Assembly: GCF_036346875.1 (NCBI RefSeq)
Contig: NZ_CP107852.1
Location: forward strand, 2,852,001 to 2,916,000
Direction of reading: 5' to 3'
Length of the DNA stretch: 64,000 bases
DNA from: Nocardia sp. NBC_00508
GTDB taxonomy: Bacteria; Actinomycetota; Actinomycetes; Mycobacteriales; Mycobacteriaceae
Both the position numbers and the translations under genes were made by a program. Positions 26,190-36,488 of the stretch are shown piece by piece (the first letter of the stretch is position 1; each line of letters begins with the position of its first letter). Under the pieces are notes generated by a model. That model was not told where the DNA came from and searched no databases. It was given only the letters and a program-made list of their open reading frames with translations.

Positions 26190-28244
26190 CTACCAGCCCG
26201 GATTTCCGCGGACCGGGATGTTGACGAAGCTCGGCCGCTCGGAATCCAGTTGCACATGCTGTGGCCGCAGGCCGGTGTCGATGAGCATCGGCAGGATGGG
26301 CAGGCCCTTGGGGAAGTTGCCCGCGTACACGTCGACCCGCAGGCGGTGGCCCGGCTGCAGGATCGCCTCGGTGGCGGGCAGCGCGATGTCCAGCGTGGTC
26401 GCCTCGCCGGGGACCGTCGGCTGCCGCTGGTCCAGCGAGGTGAACGGGCGCGGGTCGGTGTAGTCGCCGTTGGCCGACTTGGTGCTGTTCGCGTCGTCGA
26501 TCGCGCGCAGCGAGGCCATGAGCTGCCCCGACGACAACACGGTGGACTGGCCGTCCGGCGCGACGTCGTTCACGGTGACTACCCAGTAGCCGTCGGCGGC
26601 GTCCTGAACGGTGTTGAGCCGCACCGCGATCCGGCCGGAAACCGAGGTCGGCTCGGCGACCGGGGCGCTGGTGAAGGTCAGCCCGTTCAGCTCCTGGATC
26701 CTGGAGTCCTTCGCGCAGCCGTCGATGACCGACAACGCGCCCGCGCTGCCTTGCGCAGCGTCGTTGGAGCACATGCTGGTCAAACCCGGTGCGACGGTCA
26801 GGCGGGCGGTCTCGCCGGTGGCCGCCGAGGTGAGCGAGCCGTCGTAGAGGCTGTTCGCCGTGCCGCTGGGCGCGGCGGACAAGTACATTCTGCGGTGCAC
26901 CGCTTGTGCCTGCCCCGCCTCGTCGCGCGGCACCGCGAACGAGTCGGTGGTGACCCAGCCGCCGCCCTGCTGGCGCAACGTGACCGGACCGTACTGCTCG
27001 ATGCCGTTGTCGATGTCTTTGAGCCACTTGTCGAACCAGGCCCGCTGCAATACATCCAGCCGCGGCGGCAACCCCGGTTTGCCGTACTCGTTGCCCGAGT
27101 TGATGTGGTAGGTATTGCCGACCAGCAGCTGTTTCTGGCCGGGCGGCAGCGGGATCTCGTTGTAGATCTTGGATTGTGAGTAGGTGAACAGGTCGTGCCA
27201 GCCGCCGGTGACGAAGGTCGGTGTCTGGATCCGGCTCGGATCGCCCAGCCAGTCCCGGCGCGGCTGGGAGTCGGCGGTCAGCAGTTCCGTGGCGCGCGGG
27301 TCGAGATCCTCCATCCGCGCGGTGGTGTAGACGTTGAGCAGAACGTCCATGAACGTCAAGGGGTCTCGGGCGCGGTCGGCCAACCAGGTGGTGTCGAGCT
27401 GCCCGGTGAGCACCGATGCGAGGTCGGGAACCAGCTTGAGTCCGTTGATCGCGGTGAGCCACAGCGGGATGAAGTTGAAGCCGAAGCCGCCGCCGGGCGC
27501 GAGCACGTCGTTGACCAGGTCACTGCCCGGCACGACCGGGAAGATCGCCTGCAGGGCGGGTGGGCGCTGCTCGGCGGCCTGCACCTGGTTGATCGCGGAG
27601 TAGGAGATGCCGTTCATGCCGATGCGTCCGTTGGACCACGGCTGCCGCGCCGCCCAGTCGATCACCTCCACGGTGTCCTGCTGCTCGCGCCCGCGCAGCA
27701 TGTCCCAGACACCCTGGGAGAAGCCGGTTCCGCGCACGTCGACGACCAGCTGGGAGTAGCCGCTCTTGATCAGCTGGCGGTCGACGGTGAAGTTGCGCAG
27801 CTCGCCACCGCCGAACGCCTTGGTCAGGTCGGTGACCCCGGACAGCGGGGTTCCGCTCATATCGATCTGCCGGAACAACTGGATCAACGCGTCGGACAGG
27901 CCGGGAATGGACTGCGCGTGATCGGCCAGGTTCGATACCAGCTTGGTGTAGGGCGTCAGGTTGACCACGGTCGGCGTCGGGGTGTCGATCGGCCGGCCGG
28001 AGGCGTCCGCGGGCCGGTAGACATTGGCCTTCAGGACGGTGCCGTCACTCATCGTGATGGGGACGTCCCACTGGATGTGGATATTCGGGTACTGCTGTGG
28101 GGCGTCCTGGGTCGCCGCCCAGGCGGCTCCGGCCACTCCGCCGTCCGGACCGGTCGGCGGAACGGCGGCGGCGCCACTGGTGAGGAAGGGGGCGAGCACG
28201 GCGACGGCAAGTGCCGCCACTGTGGCCCGCAGCGCGTGCTTCAT
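26190..28244 (-). CDS. Secreted CocE/NonD family hydrolase (X-Pro dipeptidyl-peptidase-like)
   Basis: 684 residues with a signal peptide (ATVAALAVAVLAPFLTSGAAA). The alpha/beta-hydrolase core has VVDVRGTGFSQG and the nucleophile elbow GMNGISYSAINQ (Ser within G-I-S-Y-S), FVTGGWHDLFTYSQ carries the acid residue, and the C-terminal galactose-binding-like jelly roll ends with GHRLRVDVYAGNFP. Such enzymes hydrolyse esters or X-Pro peptides outside the cell. No family-specific substrate can be read from sequence. Confidence 0.9.
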   Translation of the reverse strand: MKHALRATVAALAVAVLAPFLTSGAAAVPPTGPDGGVAGAAWAATQDAPQQYPNIHIQWDVPITMSDGTVLKANVYRPADASGRPIDTPTPTVVNLTPYTKLVSNLADHAQSIPGLSDALIQLFRQIDMSGTPLSGVTDLTKAFGGGELRNFTVDRQLIKSGYSQLVVDVRGTGFSQGVWDMLRGREQQDTVEVIDWAARQPWSNGRIGMNGISYSAINQVQAAEQRPPALQAIFPVVPGSDLVNDVLAPGGGFGFNFIPLWLTAINGLKLVPDLASVLTGQLDTTWLADRARDPLTFMDVLLNVYTTARMEDLDPRATELLTADSQPRRDWLGDPSRIQTPTFVTGGWHDLFTYSQSKIYNEIPLPPGQKQLLVGNTYHINSGNEYGKPGLPPRLDVLQRAWFDKWLKDIDNGIEQYGPVTLRQQGGGWVTTDSFAVPRDEAGQAQAVHRRMYLSAAPSGTANSLYDGSLTSAATGETARLTVAPGLTSMCSNDAAQGSAGALSVIDGCAKDSRIQELNGLTFTSAPVAEPTSVSGRIAVRLNTVQDAADGYWVVTVNDVAPDGQSTVLSSGQLMASLRAIDDANSTKSANGDYTDPRPFTSLDQRQPTVPGEATTLDIALPATEAILQPGHRLRVDVYAGNFPKGLPILPMLIDTGLRPQHVQLDSERPSFVNIPVRGNPGW

Positions 28245-28589
28245 TGGACGTGATCCACCTCTCGGCTGGTCGAACGGACGAGAGTGTACCGATCTACTTG
28301 CCAGTAAGAACAGCGGGTAACATCAACTTTGTTCAGAATAACAATTCACATAACTCGCCCTGATGCCGAAGACCGCGCCTTTTGTGCTGGCCACACCGAT
28401 CGCGGCCCACACTGGTCGCCGGAATCCTGCCTCACCGCAGGAACCGTAGACTCCGCCACCTGCCGACCGGCGTTCACGCATGCGGCGTGTCGCACGACAC
28501 AGCTGTGTGGAGCCGTCGCCGAAGGAGCAGAAAACACAACGCACTGCTACCCGATGGGGCGGCAGCGCGTTGGGATCGCGTTTCTGGGG
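28245..28589. other. 345-bp spacer without gene
   Basis: Upstream region of the CocE/NonD gene. It is somewhat AT-richer around 28315-28360. No credible ORF, repeat or RNA structure seen. Confidence 0.5.
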
Positions 28590-29327
28590 TTACCTACCAC
28601 CCTGACCCGCGACGGCGGCGGCGCCCGCGGCGGCCGCTTCCGGATCCAGGTACTCGTGCGGACGCACCGGGCGCAGGTTCTCGTCGAGTTCGTAGCGCAG
28701 GGGGATACCCGTGGGGATGTTCAGGCCCGCGATGTCCTCGTCGGAGATCCGGTCGAGGTGCTTGACCAGCGCGCGCAGCGAGTTGCCGTGCGCGGCGACC
28801 AGCACGGTCTTGCCGGACAGCAGGTCCTCGGAGATGGTCGACTCCCAGTACGGGACCATCCGGTTCACCACGTCGAGCAGGCACTCGGTCTTCGGGACAT
28901 CGATGCCCGCGTAACGCGGGTCGCCCTCCTGGCTGTACTCGTTGGCCGGGTCGATCGGCGGCGGCGGAGTGTCGTAGCTGCGACGCCACAGCATGAACTG
29001 CTCGTCGCCGTACTTCTCCCGGACCTGCGCCTTGTTCTTGCCCTGCAGATCGCCGTAGTGACGTTCGTTGAGCCGCCAGTCGCGGACCACCGGGACCCAG
29101 TGCCGGTCGGCGGCGTCCAGCGCGATGTTCGCGGTGGAGATAGCGCGGCGGAGCAGCGAGGTGTACACGATGTCGGGCAGGACGCCGTGCTCGGCCATCA
29201 GCTCCCCGGCCCGCTTGCCCTCGGCGATGCCCTTGTCGGTCAGGTGCACGTCCACCCAGCCGGTGAACAGGTTCAGGGCGTTCCATTCGCTTTCGCCGTG
29301 GCGCAGCAGCACGAGGGTGTACGTCAT
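28590..29327 (-). CDS. gpmA: 2,3-bisphosphoglycerate-dependent phosphoglycerate mutase
   Basis: 245 residues. Interconverts 2- and 3-phosphoglycerate in glycolysis/gluconeogenesis. Catalytic His in [12 protein letters not shown] (phospho-His), second His in [12 protein letters not shown], substrate residues in [13 protein letters not shown] and [14 protein letters not shown]. An Ala/Gly-rich tail follows the domain. Equivalent to Rv0489 (gpm1), close to senX3 in mycobacteria too. Confidence 0.96.
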   Translation of the reverse strand: MTYTLVLLRHGESEWNALNLFTGWVDVHLTDKGIAEGKRAGELMAEHGVLPDIVYTSLLRRAISTANIALDAADRHWVPVVRDWRLNERHYGDLQGKNKAQVREKYGDEQFMLWRRSYDTPPPPIDPANEYSQEGDPRYAGIDVPKTECLLDVVNRMVPYWESTISEDLLSGKTVLVAAHGNSLRALVKHLDRISDEDIAGLNIPTGIPLRYELDENLRPVRPHEYLDPEAAAAGAAAVAGQGGR

Positions 29328-29410
29328 GCCGTCATCCTCCCATGCGCGCTCGCCCGGGTCGCATCGGTTACCGCCAGCGGTCCGACCGGCCGGGCGGGAG
29401 GAGTACGAAA

Positions 29411-30301
29411 TCAGACCGTTTGGTCGGTAGCGAGCACGCCCGCGCCCACCAGCGTGGCACCGTGGGTAATCCGGGACAGCTCCACGCGCAGTTCCCGCAG
29501 GAAGTTCAGCCGGGCGTGCGCGTCAACGGCGGCGTGCAGCGGATCCCACAGCGGCGCACCGGATTGCGCGAAGCCGCCGCCGATCACCACCCGATCGATG
29601 TCGAGCAGGGCGGAGGCGGAGGCGATGGCCGTGCCGAGCGCGGTGCCCGCCCGATGCAGCGCGGAGATGGCGATCCGATCGCCCGCGTGCGCGTCCTCGG
29701 CCAATTGCGCGCCGGTGGCGCCCGGCCAGCCCTGCTCGCGCGCCCAACGCACCGACGACATGCCGCTGGCGATCGCCTCGACGCACCCGGCCCCGCCACA
29801 GCCGCAGGGCGTGTCCCAGCCCGGCACGACGATGTGCCCGACATGCCCGGCGTTGCCGGTGCGCCCGAGCAGCACCGTGCCGCCCGCGATCAGCCCGCCG
29901 CCGATCCCCGAGGACACGGTCATCGCCAGGGCATCGGGCACCCCGCGCAGCGCGCCGACGCGGTGTTCGGCCAGCGCGAGACAGGCGCCGTCGATGGCGA
30001 ACCGAATCGCGGCCGAGGGGAACAGCTCCTGCACGGCGGCGACGATCCGAAATCCCGTTTCCCACTCGGGGATGTTCAACGGGCCGGTGACACCGGTTCG
30101 CACATCTACCGGCCCGGCCGAACCGATTCCCACGGCGACGACCGGCTCCGCTCCCGCCACCTCGCGCAGCAATGTGCGACAAGCGGCCCAAACGCCCGCC
30201 CGCGGCACGTCGACCCGCCGCACATCGCGCACCTCATAGCCGGGATGTACTACCCCGGCCGCGAACTTCGTCGCGCCGATATCCAATGCGATAACCGCCA
30301 A
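29411..30301 (-). CDS. ROK family protein (sugar kinase/regulator-like)
   Basis: 296 residues from a TTG start at 30301 with AAGGGG upstream; an in-frame ATG at 30352 would add 17 residues. Phosphate-1 loop [17 protein letters not shown] zinc motif [15 protein letters not shown], and catalytic region [17 protein letters not shown]. There is no N-terminal helix-turn-helix, so it is more like a glucokinase/N-acetylsugar kinase than a repressor. Rv0485 is the positional counterpart. Confidence 0.85.
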   Translation of the reverse strand: MAVIALDIGATKFAAGVVHPGYEVRDVRRVDVPRAGVWAACRTLLREVAGAEPVVAVGIGSAGPVDVRTGVTGPLNIPEWETGFRIVAAVQELFPSAAIRFAIDGACLALAEHRVGALRGVPDALAMTVSSGIGGGLIAGGTVLLGRTGNAGHVGHIVVPGWDTPCGCGGAGCVEAIASGMSSVRWAREQGWPGATGAQLAEDAHAGDRIAISALHRAGTALGTAIASASALLDIDRVVIGGGFAQSGAPLWDPLHAAVDAHARLNFLRELRVELSRITHGATLVGAGVLATDQTV

Positions 30302-30385
30302 CGCCGTGCCCCTTCGCCGATCCGTGCCACCTGAGATTGTCACCCAGGGCACGGACCGACACGCTCGATCCGGCGACCGAGGTGC

Positions 30386-30889
30386 TCAGGGCTGGTCGGC
30401 GGAGTCGACCAGATGCTCGAAGGCACGCAGATTCTGCAACGACTCGCCCCGCGAAACGCGCCATTTCCATTCCCGCCGAATGGATTCGGCGAAACCGAGT
30501 TCGAGCAGCACATTGAAATCGGCGTCGACGGCCTCGAGGATCTGGCCGAACACCCGATCCAGCTCGTCGGGGGTGACGGCGTGCGCGGCCATTCGGCCGA
30601 CCAGGTAGATGTCGCCGATCCGGTCCAGCGTGTAGGCGACGGCGTAGAGCCTGCGGTTGCGGCGCAGCAGGAATTTGTAGACGCCCTCGAAGTTCTCGTC
30701 CGGTTTGCGGCAGACGAACGCTTCGACGCGGATTCCGTGCTTGCCGACGGTGAGCATCACCGTGGTCGCGAGCTTGCGCTCACCGGGCAGAACGACGACG
30801 AAGGTCGCTTCCCCGGGCCGGGTGTACTCGATCTCCCTTTCGCGCAGCGTCTCGTCGATGAGCCGCGCGGTTGCCTGCACCTCGTTCAC
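30386..30889 (-). CDS. YbjN domain-containing protein
   Basis: 167 residues from GTG 30889, which overlaps the mshA stop (GTGA) and follows GGGAG at 7 nt; an upstream ATG is less well supported. YbjN/T3SS-chaperone-like alpha/beta fold: [52 protein letters not shown]. Equivalent to Rv0487, next to mshA in mycobacteria. Function unknown. Confidence 0.88.
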   Translation of the reverse strand: MNEVQATARLIDETLREREIEYTRPGEATFVVVLPGERKLATTVMLTVGKHGIRVEAFVCRKPDENFEGVYKFLLRRNRRLYAVAYTLDRIGDIYLVGRMAAHAVTPDELDRVFGQILEAVDADFNVLLELGFAESIRREWKWRVSRGESLQNLRAFEHLVDSADQP

Positions 30890-32331
30890 CGGCGTACTCC
30901 CGTCCGGCGCCGCCACAGCGCCCGCGACCTGGCCTGGCTGCTCTCGCCGAGCAGGGCGGCTGTCCCCTCACCGGCCAGGCTGGTGCGCTCGCCGGAGACG
31001 CGGTCGTAGGCGTCCTCACGCAACACGCTGTGCTCGAGGCCACGGCCGCCGAGCACCGGGCGGTCGCCCCGGAATCCGGCCAATGCCGCGGAGTAGCTGG
31101 CGAGCAAACCGTCGGCGGTGTGCGCCCAGGAGAAGTTCGCGGCATGCGCGACGGCGCCCTCGCTCATCCAGTGCAGGCGGGCAGGGTCGTCGAGCAAGTG
31201 GCGCAGCGCGTTCGCCCAGTCCTCGGTGCGGTGTCCAGGGACGAGCAGGCCGGAGGCGTCGTGCCGCACGGCCGTGCCGAGACCGCCGACGTCGGCGGCA
31301 AGCACCGGGGTGCCACTGGCCTGCGCCTCGATCGCGACCAAGCCGAAGGATTCGTTGTAGCTCGGCACCGCGACCAAATCGGCGGCGCGGTAGACCAGCA
31401 CCAGCCGCTCCGGCGGCTGCGGCGGCAGGAAGCTGACCCGTTCGGCGATGCCCAGCTCGGCGGCCAGTTCGATCAGCGCGTCGGGCCGCTCCAAGCCGCT
31501 ACCGGACGGGCCTCCGACGATGAGTACGCGCAGCGCGCGCTCCGGATCGGCGCGCAGCACCTCGGCGGCGGCGCGCACCAGCACGTCGGGCGCCTTCAGC
31601 GGCTGGATGCGGCCGACGAACGCGACGATCTGCTCGTCGGCGGCCAGCCCGAGCGCCGCGCGCGCGGCGGTCTTGTCCCCGGGGCGATAGCAGGTCAGGT
31701 CGGCGCCGGGCGGCACGACGTCGATGCGCTCGGCGTCGGCGCCGTAGAGCTCGACCAGCTGACGGGCCTCCTCGGCGGTGTTGGCGACCAGGCGATCGGA
31801 CTCCGCGATCACCTGCTTCTCGCCGATCTCGCGGGTCGCCGGTTCGGGACAGTCACCTTCGGCCAGCGCGGCGTTCTTCACCGCCGCGAGCGTGTGCGCG
31901 GTGTGCACCAACGGCACCCGCCAGCGGTCCCTGGTCAGCCAGCCCACCTGACCGGACAGCCAGTAATGCGAATGCACCAGGTCGTAGTAGCCGGGCAGGT
32001 GCCTGGCCTCCTGGCGCAGCACCTCCGCCGTGAACGGGCACAGCTGCGTGGGCAGATCGTGCTTGTCGAGCCCTTCGAACGGTCCGGCCACCACATTGCG
32101 CACGAGCACGCCGGGCGCGGCCTCTTGGACGGGTGGGACGTTCGAGGTGGTGGCCCGGGTGAAGATCTCTACCTCGGTCCCGCGTCGAGCCAGCTCAACC
32201 GCCGTTTGCAAGACATAGACGTTCATACCGCCCGCGTCGCCGGTGCCTGGCTGGGCGAGTGGTGAGGTGTGCACCGATAGCACGGCGATACGGTTCGGCC
32301 GTAGGTCCAGGCGCTGACTCACACTCTCCAT
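30886..32331 (-). CDS. mshA: D-inositol-3-phosphate glycosyltransferase (mycothiol synthesis)
   Basis: Transfers N-acetylglucosamine from UDP-GlcNAc to inositol-3-phosphate, the first step of mycothiol. 481 residues, GT4 GT-B fold: [17 protein letters not shown] (N-terminal Gly-rich loop), [24 protein letters not shown] and the donor-binding EX7E in [19 protein letters not shown]. The C-terminal 50 residues are a variable Arg-rich extension. The YbjN gene is coupled downstream. Confidence 0.95.
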   Translation of the reverse strand: MESVSQRLDLRPNRIAVLSVHTSPLAQPGTGDAGGMNVYVLQTAVELARRGTEVEIFTRATTSNVPPVQEAAPGVLVRNVVAGPFEGLDKHDLPTQLCPFTAEVLRQEARHLPGYYDLVHSHYWLSGQVGWLTRDRWRVPLVHTAHTLAAVKNAALAEGDCPEPATREIGEKQVIAESDRLVANTAEEARQLVELYGADAERIDVVPPGADLTCYRPGDKTAARAALGLAADEQIVAFVGRIQPLKAPDVLVRAAAEVLRADPERALRVLIVGGPSGSGLERPDALIELAAELGIAERVSFLPPQPPERLVLVYRAADLVAVPSYNESFGLVAIEAQASGTPVLAADVGGLGTAVRHDASGLLVPGHRTEDWANALRHLLDDPARLHWMSEGAVAHAANFSWAHTADGLLASYSAALAGFRGDRPVLGGRGLEHSVLREDAYDRVSGERTSLAGEGTAALLGESSQARSRALWRRRTGVRR

Positions 32332-32385
32332 AGTGCACGGAGCCTTGCCGGTCTCAGACGCCCTGACCGCACTGAGTGAGAGCTA

Positions 32386-33228
32386 TCACACAGCAGATGC
32401 GAAGGATCGCAGGTCCGCCGCGAACGCGTTCACCTCGGCGACGAACCGGGGGCGATCCTCGATGAACAGGCCGTGCTGGGCGCCGTCCCAGAACGAGGCG
32501 CGCGCGGTCGGGACGGTATCGACGATGTAGCGGCCGTTCTCGATCGGAACGATCCGGTCGGCGGTGCCGTGCAGAACGAGCACCGGAACGTCCAGCATGC
32601 GCAGCGTCTCGGTGTTGTCGACGGTCCGGTAGAACAGCGCTTTGCGCACCGCGGGTGCGGTAGCGAGGCCGGCTCCGAACAAGCGCTGGGCATCCGGTCC
32701 TTTGTCCGCTCCAGGTCCGGTGTTTGCATTGCCGAAGGCACCGAAGGCACGTATCGCACGCCCCGCGCTCTCCTCGAAGACGCCCGGAATCGCCTCCTGC
32801 ATGAGGCTTCCGGTCGCCGCGCCCGGCACACCTGGGCCGATGTTCGCCATGGAGCCGGTATAGATGACACCTGCGACGGCATCCGTGCCATAGGCGGCCA
32901 GGTAGTCCGACAGCACGATCCCGCCGTATGACCAGCCGAGCAACACTGCGCCCGACCTGATGCTCTCGGCCGCCAGCACCGCCGCGATGTCGGCGGCCCA
33001 GTTCTTCGGATTGTCGTAGCCCGTGGCGGGCGCGTCGGAGTAGCCATGGCCGCGCAGGTCGACGGCGATCACCCGGAAGCGCGCGGCGAGGTCGTCGGCG
33101 GCCGCGCCCCAGCAGCGCAGATCCGCCGACCAACCGTGCAGCAGCACCAGCGGGCGGGCGCCGGGCGGGCCACTCACCCGGTAGACGATGGTCGTTCCGT
33201 CCGCGCTCACCACGTCCCGAATAGGCAT
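32386..33228 (-). CDS. Alpha/beta-hydrolase
   Basis: 280 residues from ATG 33228. Oxyanion region LLHGWSADLRCWG, DLRGHGYSDAP, nucleophile GWSYGGIVLS, acid residue in VLHGTADRIVPI and catalytic His in GAQHGLF: the full triad of the haloperoxidase/esterase-like hydrolases. Substrate unknown. It is divergent from the SDR gene at 33299. Confidence 0.88.
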   Translation of the reverse strand: MPIRDVVSADGTTIVYRVSGPPGARPLVLLHGWSADLRCWGAAADDLAARFRVIAVDLRGHGYSDAPATGYDNPKNWAADIAAVLAAESIRSGAVLLGWSYGGIVLSDYLAAYGTDAVAGVIYTGSMANIGPGVPGAATGSLMQEAIPGVFEESAGRAIRAFGAFGNANTGPGADKGPDAQRLFGAGLATAPAVRKALFYRTVDNTETLRMLDVPVLVLHGTADRIVPIENGRYIVDTVPTARASFWDGAQHGLFIEDRPRFVAEVNAFAADLRSFASAV

Positions 33229-33298
33229 GAGACTCAGGCTAACCGTGATCCCGGCGACAGCTCGGCGCTGGCAAACACCGCGCACCTAGGATCAGGGC

Positions 33299-34033
33299 AT
33301 GAGTACTCGCACTGCCGTCGTCACCGGAGCCAGCTCGGGAATCGGAGAGGCTACCGCCCGGGAGCTGGCGAAGCAGGGCTACCACGTCTACGTCGGCGCC
33401 CGCAGGCTCGACCGCCTGCGCCGCCTCGCCGACGATATCGGCGGTACCGCACTGGAACTCGACGTCACCTCCGAGGAGTCGGTGCGCTCGTTCACCGACG
33501 CGGTCGAGCGTGTCGATGTGCTGGTCAACAACGCCGGTGGCGCCAAGGGCCTGACGCGGGTCGCCGAGGCCGACCTGGACGACTGGCGCTGGATGTGGGA
33601 GACCAACGTGCTCGGCACCCTGCGCGTGACGAAGGCGCTGCTGCCCAAGCTGATCGCCTCCGGTGACGGATTGATCGTCACCGTCACGTCGGTAGCCGCG
33701 TTCACCGCCTACGACAACGGCTCCGGCTACACCTCGGCCAAGCACGCGCAGGCCGTGCTGCACCGCACCCTGCGTGGCGAGCTGCTCGGACAGCCGGTGC
33801 GGCTGACCGAGATCGCCCCAGGCGCAGTGGAAACCGAGTTCTCGCTGGTGCGCTTCAGCGGCGACGCCGAGCGCGCCGCGAAAGTGTACGAGGGCATCGA
33901 CCCGCTGGTCGCCCAGGACATCGCGGAGATCATCGGCTTCGTGGCGTCGCGGCCACCGCACGTGAACCTGGACCAGATCATCGTCAAGCCGCGCGACCAG
34001 GCCGACGCGGGCCGATTCGCCCGTCACGGCTAG
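33299..34033 (+). CDS. Short-chain dehydrogenase/reductase
   Basis: 244 residues, classical SDR: cofactor motif VVTGASSGIGEATA, NNAGGAKG (NNAG), catalytic Ser in VTVTSVAAF and YTSAKH (YxxxK). An Arg in VYVGARRLDRL suggests NADP preference. Equivalent to Rv0484c. A copy of the 67-bp repeat starts right at its stop codon. Confidence 0.92.
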   Translation: MSTRTAVVTGASSGIGEATARELAKQGYHVYVGARRLDRLRRLADDIGGTALELDVTSEESVRSFTDAVERVDVLVNNAGGAKGLTRVAEADLDDWRWMWETNVLGTLRVTKALLPKLIASGDGLIVTVTSVAAFTAYDNGSGYTSAKHAQAVLHRTLRGELLGQPVRLTEIAPGAVETEFSLVRFSGDAERAAKVYEGIDPLVAQDIAEIIGFVASRPPHVNLDQIIVKPRDQADAGRFARHG

Positions 34034-34097
34034 GCGTACCTCCACCTTCGCTCCGGCCGTGCGCGGGCTGAGGACGGGCTACGTCCGGCAGCGCCCA
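34032..34097 (+). repeat. Solitary copy of the 67-bp repeat (family C)
   Basis: Begins aggcgtacctccaccttcgc at the SDR stop codon (TAG of the stop is part of it) and reads through gcgggctgaggacgggct. The same unit is tandemly repeated at 45765-46060. Confidence 0.7.
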
Positions 34098-34187
34098 ATA
34101 TGCCGCCGTCCGGTTCGGCCCTCGATTGCCGAGCCTTCGCTGATCGACCGGAGCCGCTAGCATCCGAGGACCGAAGCAGGACATCGG

Positions 34188-34664
34188 ATGGGAGTGGTTC
34201 GGCTCATGCTCAAAGGCTTCAGAGAGTTCCTGATGCGCGGGAACGTCATCGACCTCGCGGTCGCCGTCGTCATGGGCACCGCGTTCACCGCCGTGGTGAC
34301 CTCGGTGACGAAAGGGATCCTCAACCCGCTGCTCGCCGTCTTCGGCAGCACCAACGAGCTGGGCCTCGGCGTTCAGCTGATTCCCTCCAAACCCGCCACC
34401 TTCATAGCCGTCGGCCCGATCATCACGGCGGCCATCGATTTCGTCATGGTCGCGGCCGTGCTGTATTTCGTGCTGATCCTGCCGATGAAGACGATCAAGA
34501 ACCGCTACGGCACCACCAAGGCGGCCGAGCCCACCGAGATCGAGCTGCTGATCGAGATCCGCGACCTGCTCGCCGAGCGGCACGAGGCGGTCCGCGCCGA
34601 ACGCGCCGCCGACCGCCGCATCGAACAAGAGCAGCAGGTCGGCGGTACCAGAGACCTCGGCTGA
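34188..34664 (+). CDS. mscL: Large-conductance mechanosensitive channel
   Basis: Homopentameric emergency osmotic-release channel of the inner membrane. 158 residues (152 if it starts at ATG 34206). N-terminal amphipathic helix LKGFREFLMRGNVIDLAVAV, TM1 VVMGTAFTAVVTSVTKGI, periplasmic loop with low sequence conservation, TM2 PIITAAIDFVMVAAVLYFVL and a charged C-terminal helix (EIRDLLAERHEAV). Confidence 0.95.
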   Translation: MGVVRLMLKGFREFLMRGNVIDLAVAVVMGTAFTAVVTSVTKGILNPLLAVFGSTNELGLGVQLIPSKPATFIAVGPIITAAIDFVMVAAVLYFVLILPMKTIKNRYGTTKAAEPTEIELLIEIRDLLAERHEAVRAERAADRRIEQEQQVGGTRDLG

Positions 34665-34756
34665 CCGGGTCGTGTGCTGCGGCTACGACCCTGTCTTACG
34701 AGCGCGCTCCTGGTCCACATCAGCACGGCCGATCAATGCCCAACGCACCCACATCG

Positions 34757-35095
34757 GCCCAGCCCCCGGTTTCGAGCGAAGCGAGACCGAGCATTGCCCC
34801 GTTCGCGGCCCGGCTCGCGTCCGAGCGGCCGCCGCGTCCGCGACGAAGTGACCAGCGGCAGACACCCAGTCGCTAGCGATGAAATGCGGCACACCCTTGA
34901 CGCCGCAGTCGCCGACCCACGCAACTACTCGGCCCAACCCCCGATTTCGAGCGCAGCGAGATCAAGCATTGCCCCGTTCGCGGCCCGGCTCGCGTCCGAG
35001 CGGCCGCCGCGTCCGCGACGCAGTCGCCAGCGGCGGTCGCTCGGACGCGAGCCACAAAGGGGCCGCGAACACGCCGCGACGCAGTCGCGGCCGAA
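34757..35095. repeat. Interspersed hairpin repeat (family A), copies 3 and 4
   Basis: Two successive copies, at about 34763-34870 and 34940-35095, in the spacer between mscL and the L,D-transpeptidase. Copy 4 has the complete stem GGCTCGCGTCCGAGCG (34987-35002) paired with 35038-35053; its loop is the reverse complement of the copy-1 loop with one mismatch, so the element exists in both orientations. Copy 4 abuts the transpeptidase stop codon. Confidence 0.8.
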
Positions 35096-35099
35096 CAAC

Positions 35100-36272
35100 T
35101 CAGCCCTGCAACGCCGACATGCTCTTCCAGGTGTTCCAGTCGATGGTCCAGTCGTAGAGGTCGCCGTCGGCGGCCGAGAGCGGGATCGACGTCCCGGTCA
35201 CCTCGACCGGATCGCCGTAGAGCGCGGTGGGGAAATAGGCCTGCGCGTCGCCGGGCGACAGGTTGATACAACCGTTGGTGACATTCGCCGAACCCTGCGC
35301 CGAGAGCGATTCCGGATTGGCGTGGATGAATTCGCCGTTGTTGGAGATGCGGACCGCCCAGCGCTCGCGGACGTTGGTGTAATACGGCGGATTCGACATC
35401 ATGAAGTCTTCGAATTTCTCGGTGACCACGTGAATGCCGGACCGGGTGACGTTGCGTGGCTCGTTGCCCTCGCCATAGCTGACCGCGAAATCGAGCATGA
35501 TCTGTCCGTCGCGAACCACCTGCATGCGATGGCTCGGCGCGTTCGCCTTGACGATCTGGCTGCGGCCTATGCGGAAGTCCGAGGTCAGATCGGAATAGCC
35601 GTAATTGCCGCCACCCAGGTCGAGTCCGTAGAGACGCGCCGAGACACGCACGGTGGTGCCTGGTGTCCAATAGTTCTTCGGACGCCAGTGCAGCCGCGCA
35701 CCACCGTCGTCCGGAAACCAGGCCCACGCGCCCTCGGTGGGCGGATCGGTGGTGACCGTGAGCGCCTTCTCCAACGCGGCCTTGTTCGGCACGGCGGACT
35801 TGAACTGCAGGACGATCGGGGCGGCGATGCCGACCTCCTGGTTGTCGCCGATATTGATGGTCGCGGGGACCGTGCTCTTCGGCGCGAGCGTGCGGAACGA
35901 CCCCTCGATCGGAATCGGCTTGCCATCGATTCCGACCGCGGTGCCCGACCAGGTGTAGGTGGCGTCGTAGCCGAGCGGCTCGGCGATGGTGTAGCCGCGC
36001 TTGTCCGGCGCGAGTTCGCCGCGAACCTGCTTGCCCGCGGCGTTGGTCAGCGCGATCTGGTCGATCGTGCCGTCGCTGATCGTCACCGAGACCGGGGCGG
36101 TCGGGTTGACGCCGGTGGCATCGGCAGCGGGAGCCAACGTTGCCTTGGCGACCGGACCGGAGTCACCCGCTGCGCCACGGTCGATCGTGCACCCGGTCGC
36201 CAGGGCGACGATTACCAGCAGCACGGCCGACACCGCGGCGACAGGACGGCGCATCATCGGACGGTTGCTCAC
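35100..36272 (-). CDS. L,D-transpeptidase lipoprotein (LprQ/Ldt family)
   Basis: Forms 3-3 cross-links in peptidoglycan from outside the membrane. About 390 residues: signal peptide with lipobox LATGC (Cys near residue 28 of the GTG-initiated form), two Ig-like domains ([20 protein letters not shown] and [19 protein letters not shown]) and the YkuD domain with [10 protein letters not shown] and catalytic Cys in [15 protein letters not shown]. The family motif SHGC reads TNGC here. GTG 36272 is preferred because TAAATT (36280-36285) ends 7 nt upstream, giving a leaderless start; ATG 36257 is the alternative. Equivalent to Rv0483. Confidence 0.93.
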   Translation of the reverse strand: MSNRPMMRRPVAAVSAVLLVIVALATGCTIDRGAAGDSGPVAKATLAPAADATGVNPTAPVSVTISDGTIDQIALTNAAGKQVRGELAPDKRGYTIAEPLGYDATYTWSGTAVGIDGKPIPIEGSFRTLAPKSTVPATINIGDNQEVGIAAPIVLQFKSAVPNKAALEKALTVTTDPPTEGAWAWFPDDGGARLHWRPKNYWTPGTTVRVSARLYGLDLGGGNYGYSDLTSDFRIGRSQIVKANAPSHRMQVVRDGQIMLDFAVSYGEGNEPRNVTRSGIHVVTEKFEDFMMSNPPYYTNVRERWAVRISNNGEFIHANPESLSAQGSANVTNGCINLSPGDAQAYFPTALYGDPVEVTGTSIPLSAADGDLYDWTIDWNTWKSMSALQG

Positions 36273-36279
36273 TCGGTCG

Positions 36280-36285
36280 AATTTA
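36280..36285 (-). promoter_or_regulatory. Putative -10 element for the L,D-transpeptidase gene
   Basis: TAAATT on the minus strand, 7 nt before GTG 36272. It stands out in an otherwise GC-rich context. Confidence 0.45.
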
Positions 36286-36355
36286 CGCGGACCCCGCGCC
36301 CGAACCTGTTGTCGCAGCGTGTGGCGATGATCGACTGGATGTGACACAACGTGAC

Positions 36356-36481
36356 AGCTGATTTCGTGAGCACATGGGTAACTCACCGGGAACGCCCAGA
36401 ACCCGAGCGGCACCAAACGCAGGACCTGAACGCAAATCCTGCGCCACCCGGCTAGCACGGCCTGAAGCCCCGGAGAGGCGG
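36356..36481 (-). repeat. Interspersed repeat (family B), copy 4
   Basis: Starts agctgatttcgtgagcacat and ends cctgaagccccggagaggcg. It is inverted relative to copies 1-3 and is followed by copy 5 after 7 nt. Confidence 0.8.
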
Positions 36482-36488
36482 AGGAGCC

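Noticed and set aside
28245-28589. A regulatory RNA upstream of the CocE/NonD gene
   Set aside because: No stable hairpin or terminator seen; only mild AT enrichment, as expected of a promoter region.
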